A DNA stretch of 64,000 nucleotides from Marisimplicoccus sp965655775 (lineage in GTDB: Bacteria; Bacteroidota; Bacteroidia; Flavobacteriales; Flavobacteriaceae): NCBI GenBank assembly GCA_965655775.1, contig CBFHHV010000002.1, positions 60,293-124,292 on the forward strand, in the 5' to 3' direction. This document shows, piece after piece, positions 25,664 through 34,947 of this stretch. Position 1 is the stretch's first letter. Each line of letters starts with the position of its first letter. A program made the position numbers and the translations under genes. The notes under the pieces are model-generated. The model was not told the DNA's origin and searched no databases. It worked only from the letters and a program-made list of their open reading frames with translations.

Positions 25664-26308
25664 TTGACTTCACTACTCAGAAATATTGATGCAAAAAAAT
25701 CTGTAATATTTATTTTAATATTAATTTTTTTAGACCAATTAGTAAAATTCTACATAAAACTTAATTATCCCCTCACCACATATGGTGAAATGCCAATTGT
25801 TGATCTTGGTTTTTTTAAGCTTTTATTTATTGAAAATAAAGGGATGGCAATGGGAGCTAGATTGAATAATTTGATACCTTTTTTAGATGATAATACTGCA
25901 AAACTAACTTTAACGCTTTTTAGAATATTTGCTTGTATTGGTATTGGTGTTTGGTTAAGAAACATAATTAAAAATAAAGGCTCACATTTATTAATTATAT
26001 GTATATGTCTAATTTTTGCAGGAGCAGTTGGGAATTTAATTGATTCTATTTTTTATGGTGTAATATTTTCATCTAGTTATGGTCAAGTTGCTGCACTTTT
26101 CCCTGAGGTCGGTTATTCTTCATTATTCTATGGAAGTGTTGTTGATATGATTCAATTCCCACTAGCAACATGGGTCTGGCCTGCCTGGATGCCTATTATT
26201 GGTGGTGAAGAATATACATTTTTTGAATATGTCTTTAATTTTGCTGATTCTTACATAAGTACAGGAGTAATCCTTTTATTAATCTTTAATAAAAAGGTTT
26301 CTTTTTAA
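25664..26308 (+). CDS. lspA: Lipoprotein signal peptidase
   Basis: A 214-residue LspA, the inner-membrane aspartic peptidase that cuts prolipoproteins before the lipid-modified Cys. Visible motifs are FLDQLVKFYI (22-31), FIENKGMAMG (55-64), AGAVGNLID (119-127), VVDMI with catalytic Asp161 and FNFADS with catalytic Asp195. A longer loop between the two aspartates is usual in Bacteroidota. The start is TTG, because no ATG exists before the first membrane helix. It overlaps the convergent cyclo-ligase gene by 4 bases. Several lipoproteins in this window would be substrates. Confidence 0.93.
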   Translation: MTSLLRNIDAKKSVIFILILIFLDQLVKFYIKLNYPLTTYGEMPIVDLGFFKLLFIENKGMAMGARLNNLIPFLDDNTAKLTLTLFRIFACIGIGVWLRNIIKNKGSHLLIICICLIFAGAVGNLIDSIFYGVIFSSSYGQVAALFPEVGYSSLFYGSVVDMIQFPLATWVWPAWMPIIGGEEYTFFEYVFNFADSYISTGVILLLIFNKKVSF

Positions 26309-26874
26309 TTAAAGTTAAACGTACTTGTTGGCGTTACAACAAAATTAAGTGGAATATCCTTATCATTTATATCACTTATATTATCTATAGGATCAAATAG
26401 AGAAAGTCCTACTTTTATAACATCATCATTGATGTTGCTCATAAACCTGTCATAGTATCCACCTCCATACCCAACTCTATGACCGTTTTTATCAAAAACT
26501 AAAAGTGGTACTATTATAATTTCTATTAATGATGTATCAAAGCTAACTTCACTTATGGGCTCTCGAATACCTAATTTATTTGTAATAAACTTCGTGTTTT
26601 GATCTATTTCAAAATGAATTAAATTTTTATTCGATATTTTAGGAACTATTACTCTTTTATTTTTGTTGAGTATAAAACTTATAATATCATTGGTGTCTAC
26701 TTCATTTTTAGATTCAATAGATAAGTAAACGTGATATATCTCTTTATCCCAAATACTCAGCTCAATTAAATTATCCAGTATACCCTTACATAGCTCCTGG
26801 AATTGACCTATTGGTGTATTAGATCTGTTATCCTTATAAACTTTTCGCAAAAACTTTTTTTCATTATTGATCAT
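26305..26874 (-). CDS. 5-formyltetrahydrofolate cyclo-ligase
   Basis: A 189-residue enzyme that converts 5-formyl-THF to 5,10-methenyl-THF with ATP. The C-terminal signature VGYGGGYYDRF near residues 131-141 and FDKNGHR before it identify the family. The N-terminal KKFLRKVYKDNR helix contributes basic ATP contacts. It is convergent with lspA (4-base overlap) and divergent from uvrC. It stands alone on the minus strand, and its upstream gap to uvrC is only about 40 bases. Confidence 0.92.
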   Translation of the reverse strand: MINNEKKFLRKVYKDNRSNTPIGQFQELCKGILDNLIELSIWDKEIYHVYLSIESKNEVDTNDIISFILNKNKRVIVPKISNKNLIHFEIDQNTKFITNKLGIREPISEVSFDTSLIEIIIVPLLVFDKNGHRVGYGGGYYDRFMSNINDDVIKVGLSLFDPIDNISDINDKDIPLNFVVTPTSTFNFN

Positions 26875-26902
26875 CTGCTTTAATATAAAATAAAAATAAC
26901 TT

Positions 26903-26910
26903 TAATTTTG
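26903..26910 (+). promoter_or_regulatory. -7 promoter box almost touching the uvrC start
   Basis: TAATTTTG is an exact TAnnTTTG match and ends just 5 bases before the uvrC ATG at 26916. If used, transcription would begin at or very near the start codon. Confidence 0.5.
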
Positions 26911-26915
26911 TTTTG

Positions 26916-28643
26916 ATGGAACAATCTGAACTTCATATTCAATCAAAATCACTTCCAGAATTGCCCGGTGTTTATCAATTCTATGATGATGAAAAAATTA
27001 TATATATAGGTAAGGCAAAAAACTTAAAAAAAAGAGTTACCTCATATTTTACAAAGAATCATGATAGCAAGAAGACAAGGCTATTGGTAAGAAGTATAAA
27101 AAAAATTGATAAGATTATTGTTGATACAGAAATGGATGCTCTTTTACTTGAGAATAACTTAATAAAAAAATACCAGCCTAAATATAACATACTTCTAAAA
27201 GATGATAAATCATACCCTTGGATATGTATAGTTAAAGATCCTATCCCTGATATTTTTTATACTAGAAAGGTGGAAAAAAGAAGAGGAGAGTATTATGGAC
27301 CCTTCACAAATGTTTACAGTGCTCGTTTTTTAATTAAACTAATAAAGGATATCTATCCATTCCTGAATCATGAGTTAAATCATATGATAAAGAAAGAGAC
27401 AGAAGGTTCTATAAAAGCTAAATTTTCTGAAAACATTAAATCTATTAGACACCTCATTAAAGGTCATTTTAAAAAATCCATTGACGAATTAAAAGATAGA
27501 ATGGATGTCTTATCAAAACAACTCCAATATGAAGAAGCGCAGGAGATTAAAGATAAACTTGATATTTTGTATAATTATCAAGCAAAATCAACTATTGTTA
27601 ATTCCAAGATAAGTGATATTGACGTTTTTGCTTTAGTTTCTGATCAAACTCATGCATATATTAATTATTTACAAATATCTTATGGTGCAGTTATTCGATC
27701 TTTTACACTTGAGATTAAAAAAAGGCTTGAAGAAACTGATGAGGAAATTTTGAGGTTAGCAGTTATTGAGCTTAAACAAAGATTCCATTCTCAAAGTAAA
27801 GAGGTTGTTGTCCCATTTAAAGTAAATCTTCCTGCAACACTCAAAATAACAGTTCCTAAAACAGGTGATAAGAGAAAGTTGATAGAGCTTTCTAAAAGAA
27901 ATGCAAAATTTTATAGAATTGATAAATTAAAACAGATAAAAATTGTAGATCCAGAGGCCCATGGGAATAGGATTATGGAACAAGCAAAAAAAGATTTACA
28001 ATTAAAAGAGAAGCCTGCCCAAATTGAATGTTTTGATAATTCAAATTTAATGGGTACAAATCCTGTTGCATCATGTGTTGTATTTATAAATGGCAGGCCT
28101 TCGAAAAAAGATTATAGACATTTTAAAATTAAGAATATTGAAGGCCCTGATGACTTTGCATCCATGGAGCAAGTCATATTTAGGAGATTATCTAGACTTT
28201 TAAAAGAGAGTAAACCATTACCAAACCTCATCATAGTTGATGGAGGTAAAGGACAACTCTCAGCAGGTCTAAAAAGTATAAAGAAACTTAATTTAGAAAA
28301 AGAAGTAGCTATAATAGGAATAGCTAAGAGACTTGAAGAAATATTTAAACCAAATGACAAGCTTCCTTTATACATTGATAAAAAGTCAGAAACTTTAAAA
28401 TTAATTCAGCAATTAAGAAATGAAGCACATAGATTCGCAATAAATTTTCATAGAGATATTAGAAGTAAAGATGCACTTAAGTCAGGTGTTGATGATTTAG
28501 TCGGAATTGGCCCTATTCTTAAGGATAAATTATTAAAAAAGTATAAATCATTTATCAGACTTAAAGAAGTAGAAGAGGATGAGTTAATAAAATTTCTTGG
28601 TAAGAATAGAGGTAGATCTGTTTTTAATCAATTAAGAAATTAA
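26916..28643 (+). CDS. uvrC: UvrABC system protein C
   Basis: A 575-residue UvrC, which makes both incisions in nucleotide-excision repair. It has an N-terminal GIY-YIG nuclease domain (LPGVYQFYDDEKIIYIGKAKN, roughly residues 14-34), a UvrB-binding UVR region near 190-225 (KDRMDVLSKQLQYEEAQEIK), the RNase H-like nuclease domain with CFDNSNLMG and IVDGGKGQL, and a C-terminal helix-hairpin-helix. The ATG at 26916 is preferred over an in-frame TTG at 26913, as a TAnnTTTG box ends 5 bases upstream. The mRNA may therefore be leaderless. Confidence 0.95.
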   Translation: MEQSELHIQSKSLPELPGVYQFYDDEKIIYIGKAKNLKKRVTSYFTKNHDSKKTRLLVRSIKKIDKIIVDTEMDALLLENNLIKKYQPKYNILLKDDKSYPWICIVKDPIPDIFYTRKVEKRRGEYYGPFTNVYSARFLIKLIKDIYPFLNHELNHMIKKETEGSIKAKFSENIKSIRHLIKGHFKKSIDELKDRMDVLSKQLQYEEAQEIKDKLDILYNYQAKSTIVNSKISDIDVFALVSDQTHAYINYLQISYGAVIRSFTLEIKKRLEETDEEILRLAVIELKQRFHSQSKEVVVPFKVNLPATLKITVPKTGDKRKLIELSKRNAKFYRIDKLKQIKIVDPEAHGNRIMEQAKKDLQLKEKPAQIECFDNSNLMGTNPVASCVVFINGRPSKKDYRHFKIKNIEGPDDFASMEQVIFRRLSRLLKESKPLPNLIIVDGGKGQLSAGLKSIKKLNLEKEVAIIGIAKRLEEIFKPNDKLPLYIDKKSETLKLIQQLRNEAHRFAINFHRDIRSKDALKSGVDDLVGIGPILKDKLLKKYKSFIRLKEVEEDELIKFLGKNRGRSVFNQLRN

Positions 28644-28650
28644 TTTTATT

Positions 28651-28658
28651 TAATTTTG
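28651..28658 (+). promoter_or_regulatory. -7 promoter box for the DUF3108/M23/pgi run
   Basis: TAATTTTG matches TAnnTTTG exactly and ends 10 bases before the DUF3108 start codon. It lies between the uvrC stop and that gene. Confidence 0.5.
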
Positions 28659-28668
28659 TGTTGGAAAA

Positions 28669-29463
28669 ATGAAAATTACTCTACTGTACCTTAAATATCT
28701 ATTTTTTAGTATTAATCTAATTTTCAGTCAAACAACTTCTACTGAATTTGAGCCATTTAAAGCTGGTGAAAATCTTGAATACAGAGTACATTATGGAATT
28801 TTTAATGCTAGTTATGCCTCTCTAACCCTCTCAAATGAGAAGGTTAACGGGGAAGATGTTTTACTTGCATCTGGTTATGGAAAAACAATTGGATTAGCAA
28901 GACTTTTTTTTAAAGTTGAAGATTATTACAGCAGCTATTTTGAAATAGAAAAAGTTCAACCTAGGCTTTTTAAGAGAAACATCTATGAAGGTGGGTATAC
29001 GAAAAACTTAGAGGTTAGTTTTAACTCAGAAAAAAAAGAAGCTACTGTTAATAATATAAAAAAGGGTACAACTGATATTATTTCTACAAAGAATAATGTT
29101 CAGGATCTTATATCGTCATTATATTATCTTAGGAAGAATTTTTCTGCGGATAAAATTAAAGAAGGAGATTTTTTTACTATTAATATGTTCTATGATTCCA
29201 AGAATAGAGAGTTAGCTCTAAAATATCTTGGTAAAGAAACCATAAGAACTAAGTATGGTAAAATAGAGTGTCTGAAACTTATGCCTGCCACAAAAAGAAG
29301 TAGAATTTTTAAAGGTGAAGGGAGTATAACTATCTGGCTTACAAATGATGAAAATAAAATTCCTATTCGAGTTCAGGCAGACTTATTAGTTGGCTCTATT
29401 AAAGCAGACTTGGACAATTACTCGGGAATTGTAAACCCTCTTTTAATTAAACAAAAAAGTTGA
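28669..29463 (+). CDS. DUF3108 secreted protein
   Basis: A 264-residue exported protein with a signal peptide ending near residue 23 (IFSQ). FKAGENLEYRVHYGIFNASYASL begins the DUF3108 domain, and the C-terminal part has EGSITIWLTNDENKIPIRV, also family-typical. Its stop overlaps the start of the M23 peptidase gene by one base (TGATG), so the two are likely translated together. DUF3108 proteins are periplasmic with unknown biochemical role. Coupling to an envelope peptidase suggests a cell-wall or envelope function. Confidence 0.85.
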   Translation: MKITLLYLKYLFFSINLIFSQTTSTEFEPFKAGENLEYRVHYGIFNASYASLTLSNEKVNGEDVLLASGYGKTIGLARLFFKVEDYYSSYFEIEKVQPRLFKRNIYEGGYTKNLEVSFNSEKKEATVNNIKKGTTDIISTKNNVQDLISSLYYLRKNFSADKIKEGDFFTINMFYDSKNRELALKYLGKETIRTKYGKIECLKLMPATKRSRIFKGEGSITIWLTNDENKIPIRVQADLLVGSIKADLDNYSGIVNPLLIKQKS

Positions 29464-30710
29464 TGAATAATAAATATTATTTTTTCTCATTATTATTTTT
29501 AATTATCAACTTATTTAGTTCATGTGGTTCTGATATTGCTATTGCTGGGCTAATTTTAGAGGAAGAGGAGCCAATTAATTATAAATATGGATATGATGAG
29601 TCAAAGTTTCTGTTTGAAGAAAAGAAAGTCGGAAGAGGTGATACTTTTGGCGATATTCTTGAGGGCCAGGGCATTGATTATCCCGAAATATATAAAGCTC
29701 TAGAAAAGACTAAGAATGATGTTGACTTTAGAATGCTTCAACGTGGAAAACCTTATACACTAATATTCACGAAGGACTCGATACCAAGCTTAAAAGCTTT
29801 TGTTTATCACCCTACCATTGAGGAATATTCTATGATTCAAATTAGAGATAGTGTGTATGGAAAAACATTTAAAAAGGAGAGAACATATAAAGATTTATCT
29901 GCATCAGGTGAGATTGACAACTCATTATACTTAACACTCGAAGAGCAAGGGAAAGACCCTCTTTTAACATATTATTTATCTGATATATATGCCTGGACAA
30001 TTGATTTTTTTAGATTAGATAAGGGTGATAAATTTAAAGTTATCTACACACAAGCCTACGTAGACGATACTATTCCTGTGGAAATTACAAAAGTTAAAGC
30101 AGCCTATTTTTTACACAAAGGAGTTGAAAGATATGCGTTTGAGTATGAGACAGATTCAATTAAAGGTATAGTTGAGTATCTAGATCAAGATGGGAAGAAT
30201 CTAAGAAGAGCCTTTTTACAATCCCCTATTAAGTTTGGTAGAATTTCTTCAAGATATAACCTAAGAAGGCGAATTGCATTATATGGAAACCGTGTTAGAC
30301 CCCATAAGGGAACTGACTTTGCTGCTCCTGTTAGGACACCAATTATGTCAACAGCAAATGGAACAATAACCGAGGTGAGTTATACAAGAGCAAATGGAAG
30401 ATATGTAAAGGTCAAACATAATAATACTTACTCAACTCAGTATTTACATATGAGAAAGGCTAATGTTAAAGTTGGTCAGTTTGTTGAACAAGGTGATGTC
30501 ATTGGCTGGGTAGGGATGACAGGAAACACTTCAGGACCCCATGTTTGCTATAGATTCTGGAAGAATAATATTCAAGTTGATCCATTTAAGCAAAAACTAC
30601 CTGAAGCTAAACCAATTAATGAGTCCTTAAAAAAGAAGTATTTTAGTGATATTGTTTTAATTAAATCACAAATTGATTCTGTAATAATTAAAAATAAAAC
30701 TTCAATATAG
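29463..30710 (+). CDS. M23-family peptidoglycan endopeptidase lipoprotein
   Basis: A 415-residue lipoprotein (lipobox LFSSC) with a LysM- or OapA-like N-terminal region (VGRGDTFGDILEGQGI near 55-70) and a C-terminal LytM/M23 domain. Zinc ligands are visible in RPHKGTDFAAP (His and Asp), QYLHM and GPHVCYRFW. It would cut peptide cross-links in peptidoglycan. The ATG at 29463 is preferred to the TTG just before it, giving a one-base overlap with DUF3108. Its stop overlaps the GTG of pgi by one base (TAGTG). Confidence 0.92.
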   Translation: MNNKYYFFSLLFLIINLFSSCGSDIAIAGLILEEEEPINYKYGYDESKFLFEEKKVGRGDTFGDILEGQGIDYPEIYKALEKTKNDVDFRMLQRGKPYTLIFTKDSIPSLKAFVYHPTIEEYSMIQIRDSVYGKTFKKERTYKDLSASGEIDNSLYLTLEEQGKDPLLTYYLSDIYAWTIDFFRLDKGDKFKVIYTQAYVDDTIPVEITKVKAAYFLHKGVERYAFEYETDSIKGIVEYLDQDGKNLRRAFLQSPIKFGRISSRYNLRRRIALYGNRVRPHKGTDFAAPVRTPIMSTANGTITEVSYTRANGRYVKVKHNNTYSTQYLHMRKANVKVGQFVEQGDVIGWVGMTGNTSGPHVCYRFWKNNIQVDPFKQKLPEAKPINESLKKKYFSDIVLIKSQIDSVIIKNKTSI

Positions 30711-32251
30711 TGGCTCTTTCAAAAATTAATCCTTCAAAACTATCTTCATGGAAAAAGCTAGTTCAACAATGTGATAAGGAGTATGGTCATCATATTGATG
30801 ACTTTTTTAAACAAGAAAATGATCGCCTTGAGAAATTTTCTATAAGTTGGAGTAATTTTTACCTTGACTTCTCAAAGAACAGGTTCAGCAATAATACATT
30901 CAAGCTTTTAACTAATTTGTGCGAAGAAACAGATCTTAAAAATAATATTGATCAATATTTTAAAGGAGCTATTATAAATGAGACTGAAAGCAGAGCTGTA
31001 CTTCATACTGCCTTGAGATCATCAGGAAATGATGAAGTAGATAAAACTTTAAATAAGATTATTAATATTTCAGATGAAATAAATAGTGCGAAGAGGTTAG
31101 GATATAGTGGTAAAAGAATTACAGACGTTGTTAATATTGGAATTGGTGGATCCCATCTAGGTCCAGAGATGGTAACAGAAGCGCTAGCATATTATAGCAA
31201 AGGTGTTAAACCACATTTTATCTCAAATATAGACCCTGACTTTACATCAAAACTCCTGAAAGACCTAAATCCAGAAACTACACTTTTTATAATTGTTTCA
31301 AAAACTTTTACAACCATTGAAACACTTGAAAATGCAAATAAAGTAAGAGCATGGTTTATTGCTAATGCAAGTGAAAGTGCAATGAAAGATCATTTTATTG
31401 CAATTTCAAATAATACTGAAGCTCCAAAAAAGTTTGGTGTTTCTCTAGATAATATTCTTTCAATACCTGAGTGGGTTGGTGGAAGATTTTCATTATGGGG
31501 GTCTGTAGGGCTTATTATTTCAATCGTCATAGGCTCTGAAAATTTTAGAGATTTTCTAAAAGGTGCACATGAAATGGATATTCATTTTAGAAATTCTCCA
31601 TTTGAAAAAAACATTCCAGTAGTTCTTGCTTTAGTTAGTATTTGGTATAATAATTTTTTTAAGTGTGAAACTGAAGCTGTCTTACCTTACAGCCAGCTCT
31701 TGAGAAAACTTCCTGATTATCTTCAACAAGCAAGCATGGAGAGTAATGGTAAAAGTGTTGACAGAAGTGGCAAAAAAATAAATTATGAGACTGGATCAAT
31801 AGTATGGGGATCAACAGGAACTAATGCTCAACATGCATTTTTTCAACTAATGCATCAAGGGACTAAAATTATTCCATCAGACTTTATTGCATTTAAAGAA
31901 TCATTATATGGTGATTCTAATCAACATAAAATTTTAAACTCAAACTTTTTAGCTCAAACAAATGCTTTGATGATGGGGAAACCAACCTCAGGTAATGACG
32001 TCCATAAAAATATTGATGGGAATAAACCATCAACTTCAATAGTTATTAACAAGTTAGATCCGTCAAGCCTTGGGTCATTAATTGCAATGTATGAAAATAA
32101 AATTTTTACAATTGGGTCTATTTTAAATGTATTTAGCTATGATCAGTGGGGTGTTGAGTTAGGAAAATCAATAGCTAAAGAAATTTTACTTGGTAATGAT
32201 GATGCCCTTGACAAATCCACAAAAAAAATAAGTGAGCAACTAAAAGATTAA
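30710..32251 (+). CDS. pgi: Glucose-6-phosphate isomerase
   Basis: A 513-residue Pgi that interconverts glucose 6-phosphate and fructose 6-phosphate. Motifs seen are VVNIGIGGSHLGPEM near 138-152, VSKTFTTIET near 195-204, GGRFSLWGSVGL near 258 and MESNGKSVDR near 343. The start is GTG, sharing one base with the stop of the M23 peptidase gene (TAGTG), so translation is probably coupled. The envelope-related pair DUF3108-M23 and this glycolytic gene form one run. Length is somewhat below the 549 residues of E. coli Pgi but normal for the phylum. Confidence 0.95.
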   Translation: MALSKINPSKLSSWKKLVQQCDKEYGHHIDDFFKQENDRLEKFSISWSNFYLDFSKNRFSNNTFKLLTNLCEETDLKNNIDQYFKGAIINETESRAVLHTALRSSGNDEVDKTLNKIINISDEINSAKRLGYSGKRITDVVNIGIGGSHLGPEMVTEALAYYSKGVKPHFISNIDPDFTSKLLKDLNPETTLFIIVSKTFTTIETLENANKVRAWFIANASESAMKDHFIAISNNTEAPKKFGVSLDNILSIPEWVGGRFSLWGSVGLIISIVIGSENFRDFLKGAHEMDIHFRNSPFEKNIPVVLALVSIWYNNFFKCETEAVLPYSQLLRKLPDYLQQASMESNGKSVDRSGKKINYETGSIVWGSTGTNAQHAFFQLMHQGTKIIPSDFIAFKESLYGDSNQHKILNSNFLAQTNALMMGKPTSGNDVHKNIDGNKPSTSIVINKLDPSSLGSLIAMYENKIFTIGSILNVFSYDQWGVELGKSIAKEILLGNDDALDKSTKKISEQLKD

Positions 32252-32324
32252 CCCAATAATTTTTGTTTACATATTGGCAAACCTTTGTTAATATTTAATT
32301 AATATAAAAAAGAATGAATAATTT

Positions 32325-32332
32325 TACTTTTG
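32325..32332 (+). promoter_or_regulatory. -7 promoter box before the third TonB receptor
   Basis: TACTTTTG is an exact TAnnTTTG match and ends 24 bases before the ATG at 32357. An upstream TTTG (32284-32287) lies too far away for a standard -33 element. Confidence 0.5.
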
Positions 32333-32356
32333 TGTGAAACAAAAAACAAAATATTC

Positions 32357-34891
32357 ATGAAAAAATTAAGTTTAATAACATTTACTCTTTTCACGTTTAC
32401 AATTTCTGCTCAAGAATCGGTTCTTGATTCAATAGCTTTAACTGAGGTAACAGTTACCTCTCAAGTTGTTGACGTAGCTAGAGATAGAATAACTCCAATT
32501 GCTTTTAGTTCAGTTTCTGGTGCTGAAATAGATTTAAAAGCTGGTAATCTAGAGTTTGTTGAAACACTTAAAAGAACACCTGGTGTTTACACAAATCAAG
32601 ATAATGGTGGTTATGGTGACGGTCAAATGTATGTAAGAGGATTTGGTTTTACCAATACCGCTTACGTAATTAATGGTCAGCCAGTAAACGATATGGAAAA
32701 TGGTCGAGTTTATTGGTCAAACTGGATGGGACTAATTGATCTTACGTCAAGTGTACAAATTCAAAGAGGTCTTGGATCAACTTCACTTGCTGTTCCTTCA
32801 GCTGGTGGGACTGTATCGGTTAATACTAGAGCTGCTGAGGTAGATCCAGGTACTGGAATTAAGATGTCAGTTGGAGACAATAGTTATCAAAAATTTACGG
32901 CATTTCATAATACTGGAGTTAATGAACTAGGATGGTCTTCAAGTTTTCTTCTAGGCTTCTGGCAAGGTGATGGCTGGAGAAATGGTATGCAAGGAGAAGG
33001 AACAACTTATGCTTTTTCAGTTGGTTATACACCAAGAGGAAGTGATCACGAATTTAACTTCTCATTAATTGGTGCTGGACAGTGGCATCACCAAGCATAT
33101 TATGGAACTCAACTTCAAGATTATCTTGATTATGGACCAATTCAAGGTGATGATTATAGAAAGTTTAACCAATTATATGGAGAGTATCAAGGGGAGGAAT
33201 TTTCAGTTTTAAGAAATTACTATAATAAGCCCTTAGCAACTTTTAACTGGGATTGGGAAATTTCTAGTAGAGTGACTTTAGCAACATCTATATACGGTTC
33301 TGCTGGTAGAGGTGGTGGAACAGGTTTAAGAGGAAGAGGGTCATATGGTGTAACAGCATACAGAGAATCTTTTGCAGAATATCTTGATGATCATGGTGAG
33401 TGGAGAAACCCTGACACAACTATAAATTGGGATGTAGCTGTTCAAAAAAATGTAGCTGGAGCGCATGTTCCTAACAGCGGTCCTTTTGCAGGAATGAAAC
33501 TTGGGTACCACAATGATATTGATGGTCTTCCAAGTAAGTGGGGTGCAGATACAACTATAAGAAGATTCTCCACAAACTCTCATAACTGGTATGGTGGAAT
33601 TTCTAAAATTAAAATAGATGCAGATAATTTTAGATATGAGCTTGGTATTGATTTAAGAACTTATTCGGCATTACACAGGAGAGGTCCTGAAACTATGTTT
33701 GGTCTAGATGGATATATATCTACAATTAATGGTTTTAACTTCTCAGGAAATGGTGATAGAATTGGAACAGTAATTGTTGACACCTATGAAGCAAGTCCTT
33801 TTAAAGATATGGGGACTAGTAACCCTAATGGGTCTCAAAGATATTACATAGGACATGTTGACTGGACTGGTGTCAACGGTCTTATTGAATACACAGGTAG
33901 TGATAAATTCTCAGCTGTACTTCAAATGGGGACATCAAGTCAGAAATATCAATGGGAAGGATTCTACACCGCTGCACCATCAACATTAAGTAGAAAAATT
34001 ACTGTAGATGGAGGATATATTAAAGGTGGTGCAAACTATAGAGCAAATGATAGTTCAAACTTTTTCTTTAATGTGGGACAAATCATGAGACCTCCATCTT
34101 TTGATGGGGTATTCCCAAATGCTGACTATGATTTTGAAGAAGCTGACGAAATTCTCAATGAGTCATTTACTTCATTTGAATTAGGATATGGTTTTAGATC
34201 TTCTAACTTTAAAGGTACTATTAATGCATATCATACCGTATGGGGTGATAGAACGCTTAGAAGAAGCACATCCATTGATGATCAAGGAGTAAGGATTATA
34301 TATAGTGGTGTAGAACAAACTCATCAGGGTATTGAAGGTGAAATGACATGGTATCCATCAAGTCGTTTAAGAGTAAATGGTATGGTTTCACTTGGAGATT
34401 GGAAATACACCAAAAACTTTCAAGGAGATGCCTACTTCATTGATAATAACCAGCCTGCTGGAACAACTGGAACACTCTATTTAGATGGAGTAAAAATTGG
34501 GGATGCAGCTCAAACTGTTTTATACCTTGGTTTTGATTATAAAGTTTCATCAAAGTTATCTGTTGATTTAGATATGATGAGCTATGATAATCTTCATGGT
34601 AGGTTTGGGCCACTTGATAGTGAATTTGATTCTGCAAATAATAGAGGATCTATCAAATTGCCGTCATGGGGAACTGCAGACTTAGGTGCTACTTATTCAT
34701 TTAGTTTATTAGGTTATGATGCAAGGGCTAGATTAAATGTCAATAATCTGTTTGATGAAGAATATCTTTCACAATCACAAACTAATTTTCATAACGACGG
34801 TGGAAGAACTTGGAATGGTATTAATGTTGAAAACAATGTATACTTTGGAAAAGGCACAACTTGGAATTTAGGACTAAATATTAATTTCTAA
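32357..34891 (+). CDS. TonB-dependent receptor without regulatory-like domain
   Basis: An 844-residue outer-membrane receptor. The ATG at 32357 starts a clear signal peptide (MKKLSLITFTLFTFTISAQ), while an in-frame codon 27 bases upstream overlaps the promoter box. The mature protein goes straight into the plug (about 20-160), with ETLKRTPGVYTNQD, YVRGFGFTNTAYVING and VQIQRGLGSTSLAVPSAGGT. It ends with the barrel residues GLNINF. It lacks the carboxypeptidase-like domain found in the first receptor and has no SusD partner. The plug resembles FecA/CirA-type siderophore or metal receptors. Ligand unknown. Confidence 0.93.
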   Translation: MKKLSLITFTLFTFTISAQESVLDSIALTEVTVTSQVVDVARDRITPIAFSSVSGAEIDLKAGNLEFVETLKRTPGVYTNQDNGGYGDGQMYVRGFGFTNTAYVINGQPVNDMENGRVYWSNWMGLIDLTSSVQIQRGLGSTSLAVPSAGGTVSVNTRAAEVDPGTGIKMSVGDNSYQKFTAFHNTGVNELGWSSSFLLGFWQGDGWRNGMQGEGTTYAFSVGYTPRGSDHEFNFSLIGAGQWHHQAYYGTQLQDYLDYGPIQGDDYRKFNQLYGEYQGEEFSVLRNYYNKPLATFNWDWEISSRVTLATSIYGSAGRGGGTGLRGRGSYGVTAYRESFAEYLDDHGEWRNPDTTINWDVAVQKNVAGAHVPNSGPFAGMKLGYHNDIDGLPSKWGADTTIRRFSTNSHNWYGGISKIKIDADNFRYELGIDLRTYSALHRRGPETMFGLDGYISTINGFNFSGNGDRIGTVIVDTYEASPFKDMGTSNPNGSQRYYIGHVDWTGVNGLIEYTGSDKFSAVLQMGTSSQKYQWEGFYTAAPSTLSRKITVDGGYIKGGANYRANDSSNFFFNVGQIMRPPSFDGVFPNADYDFEEADEILNESFTSFELGYGFRSSNFKGTINAYHTVWGDRTLRRSTSIDDQGVRIIYSGVEQTHQGIEGEMTWYPSSRLRVNGMVSLGDWKYTKNFQGDAYFIDNNQPAGTTGTLYLDGVKIGDAAQTVLYLGFDYKVSSKLSVDLDMMSYDNLHGRFGPLDSEFDSANNRGSIKLPSWGTADLGATYSFSLLGYDARARLNVNNLFDEEYLSQSQTNFHNDGGRTWNGINVENNVYFGKGTTWNLGLNINF

Positions 34892-34916
34892 AGACTATAA
34901 TTTCATACTTATTTAT

Positions 34917-34947
34917 AAACCCTGCCATTGGTGGGGTTTATTTTTTT
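34917..34947 (+). terminator. Rho-independent terminator after the third TonB receptor
   Basis: AAACCCTGCC (34917-34926) pairs with GGTGGGGTTT (34930-34939), with two G-U pairs, followed by a T-rich tract. It overlaps the last codons of the convergent recJ gene. Confidence 0.75.
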
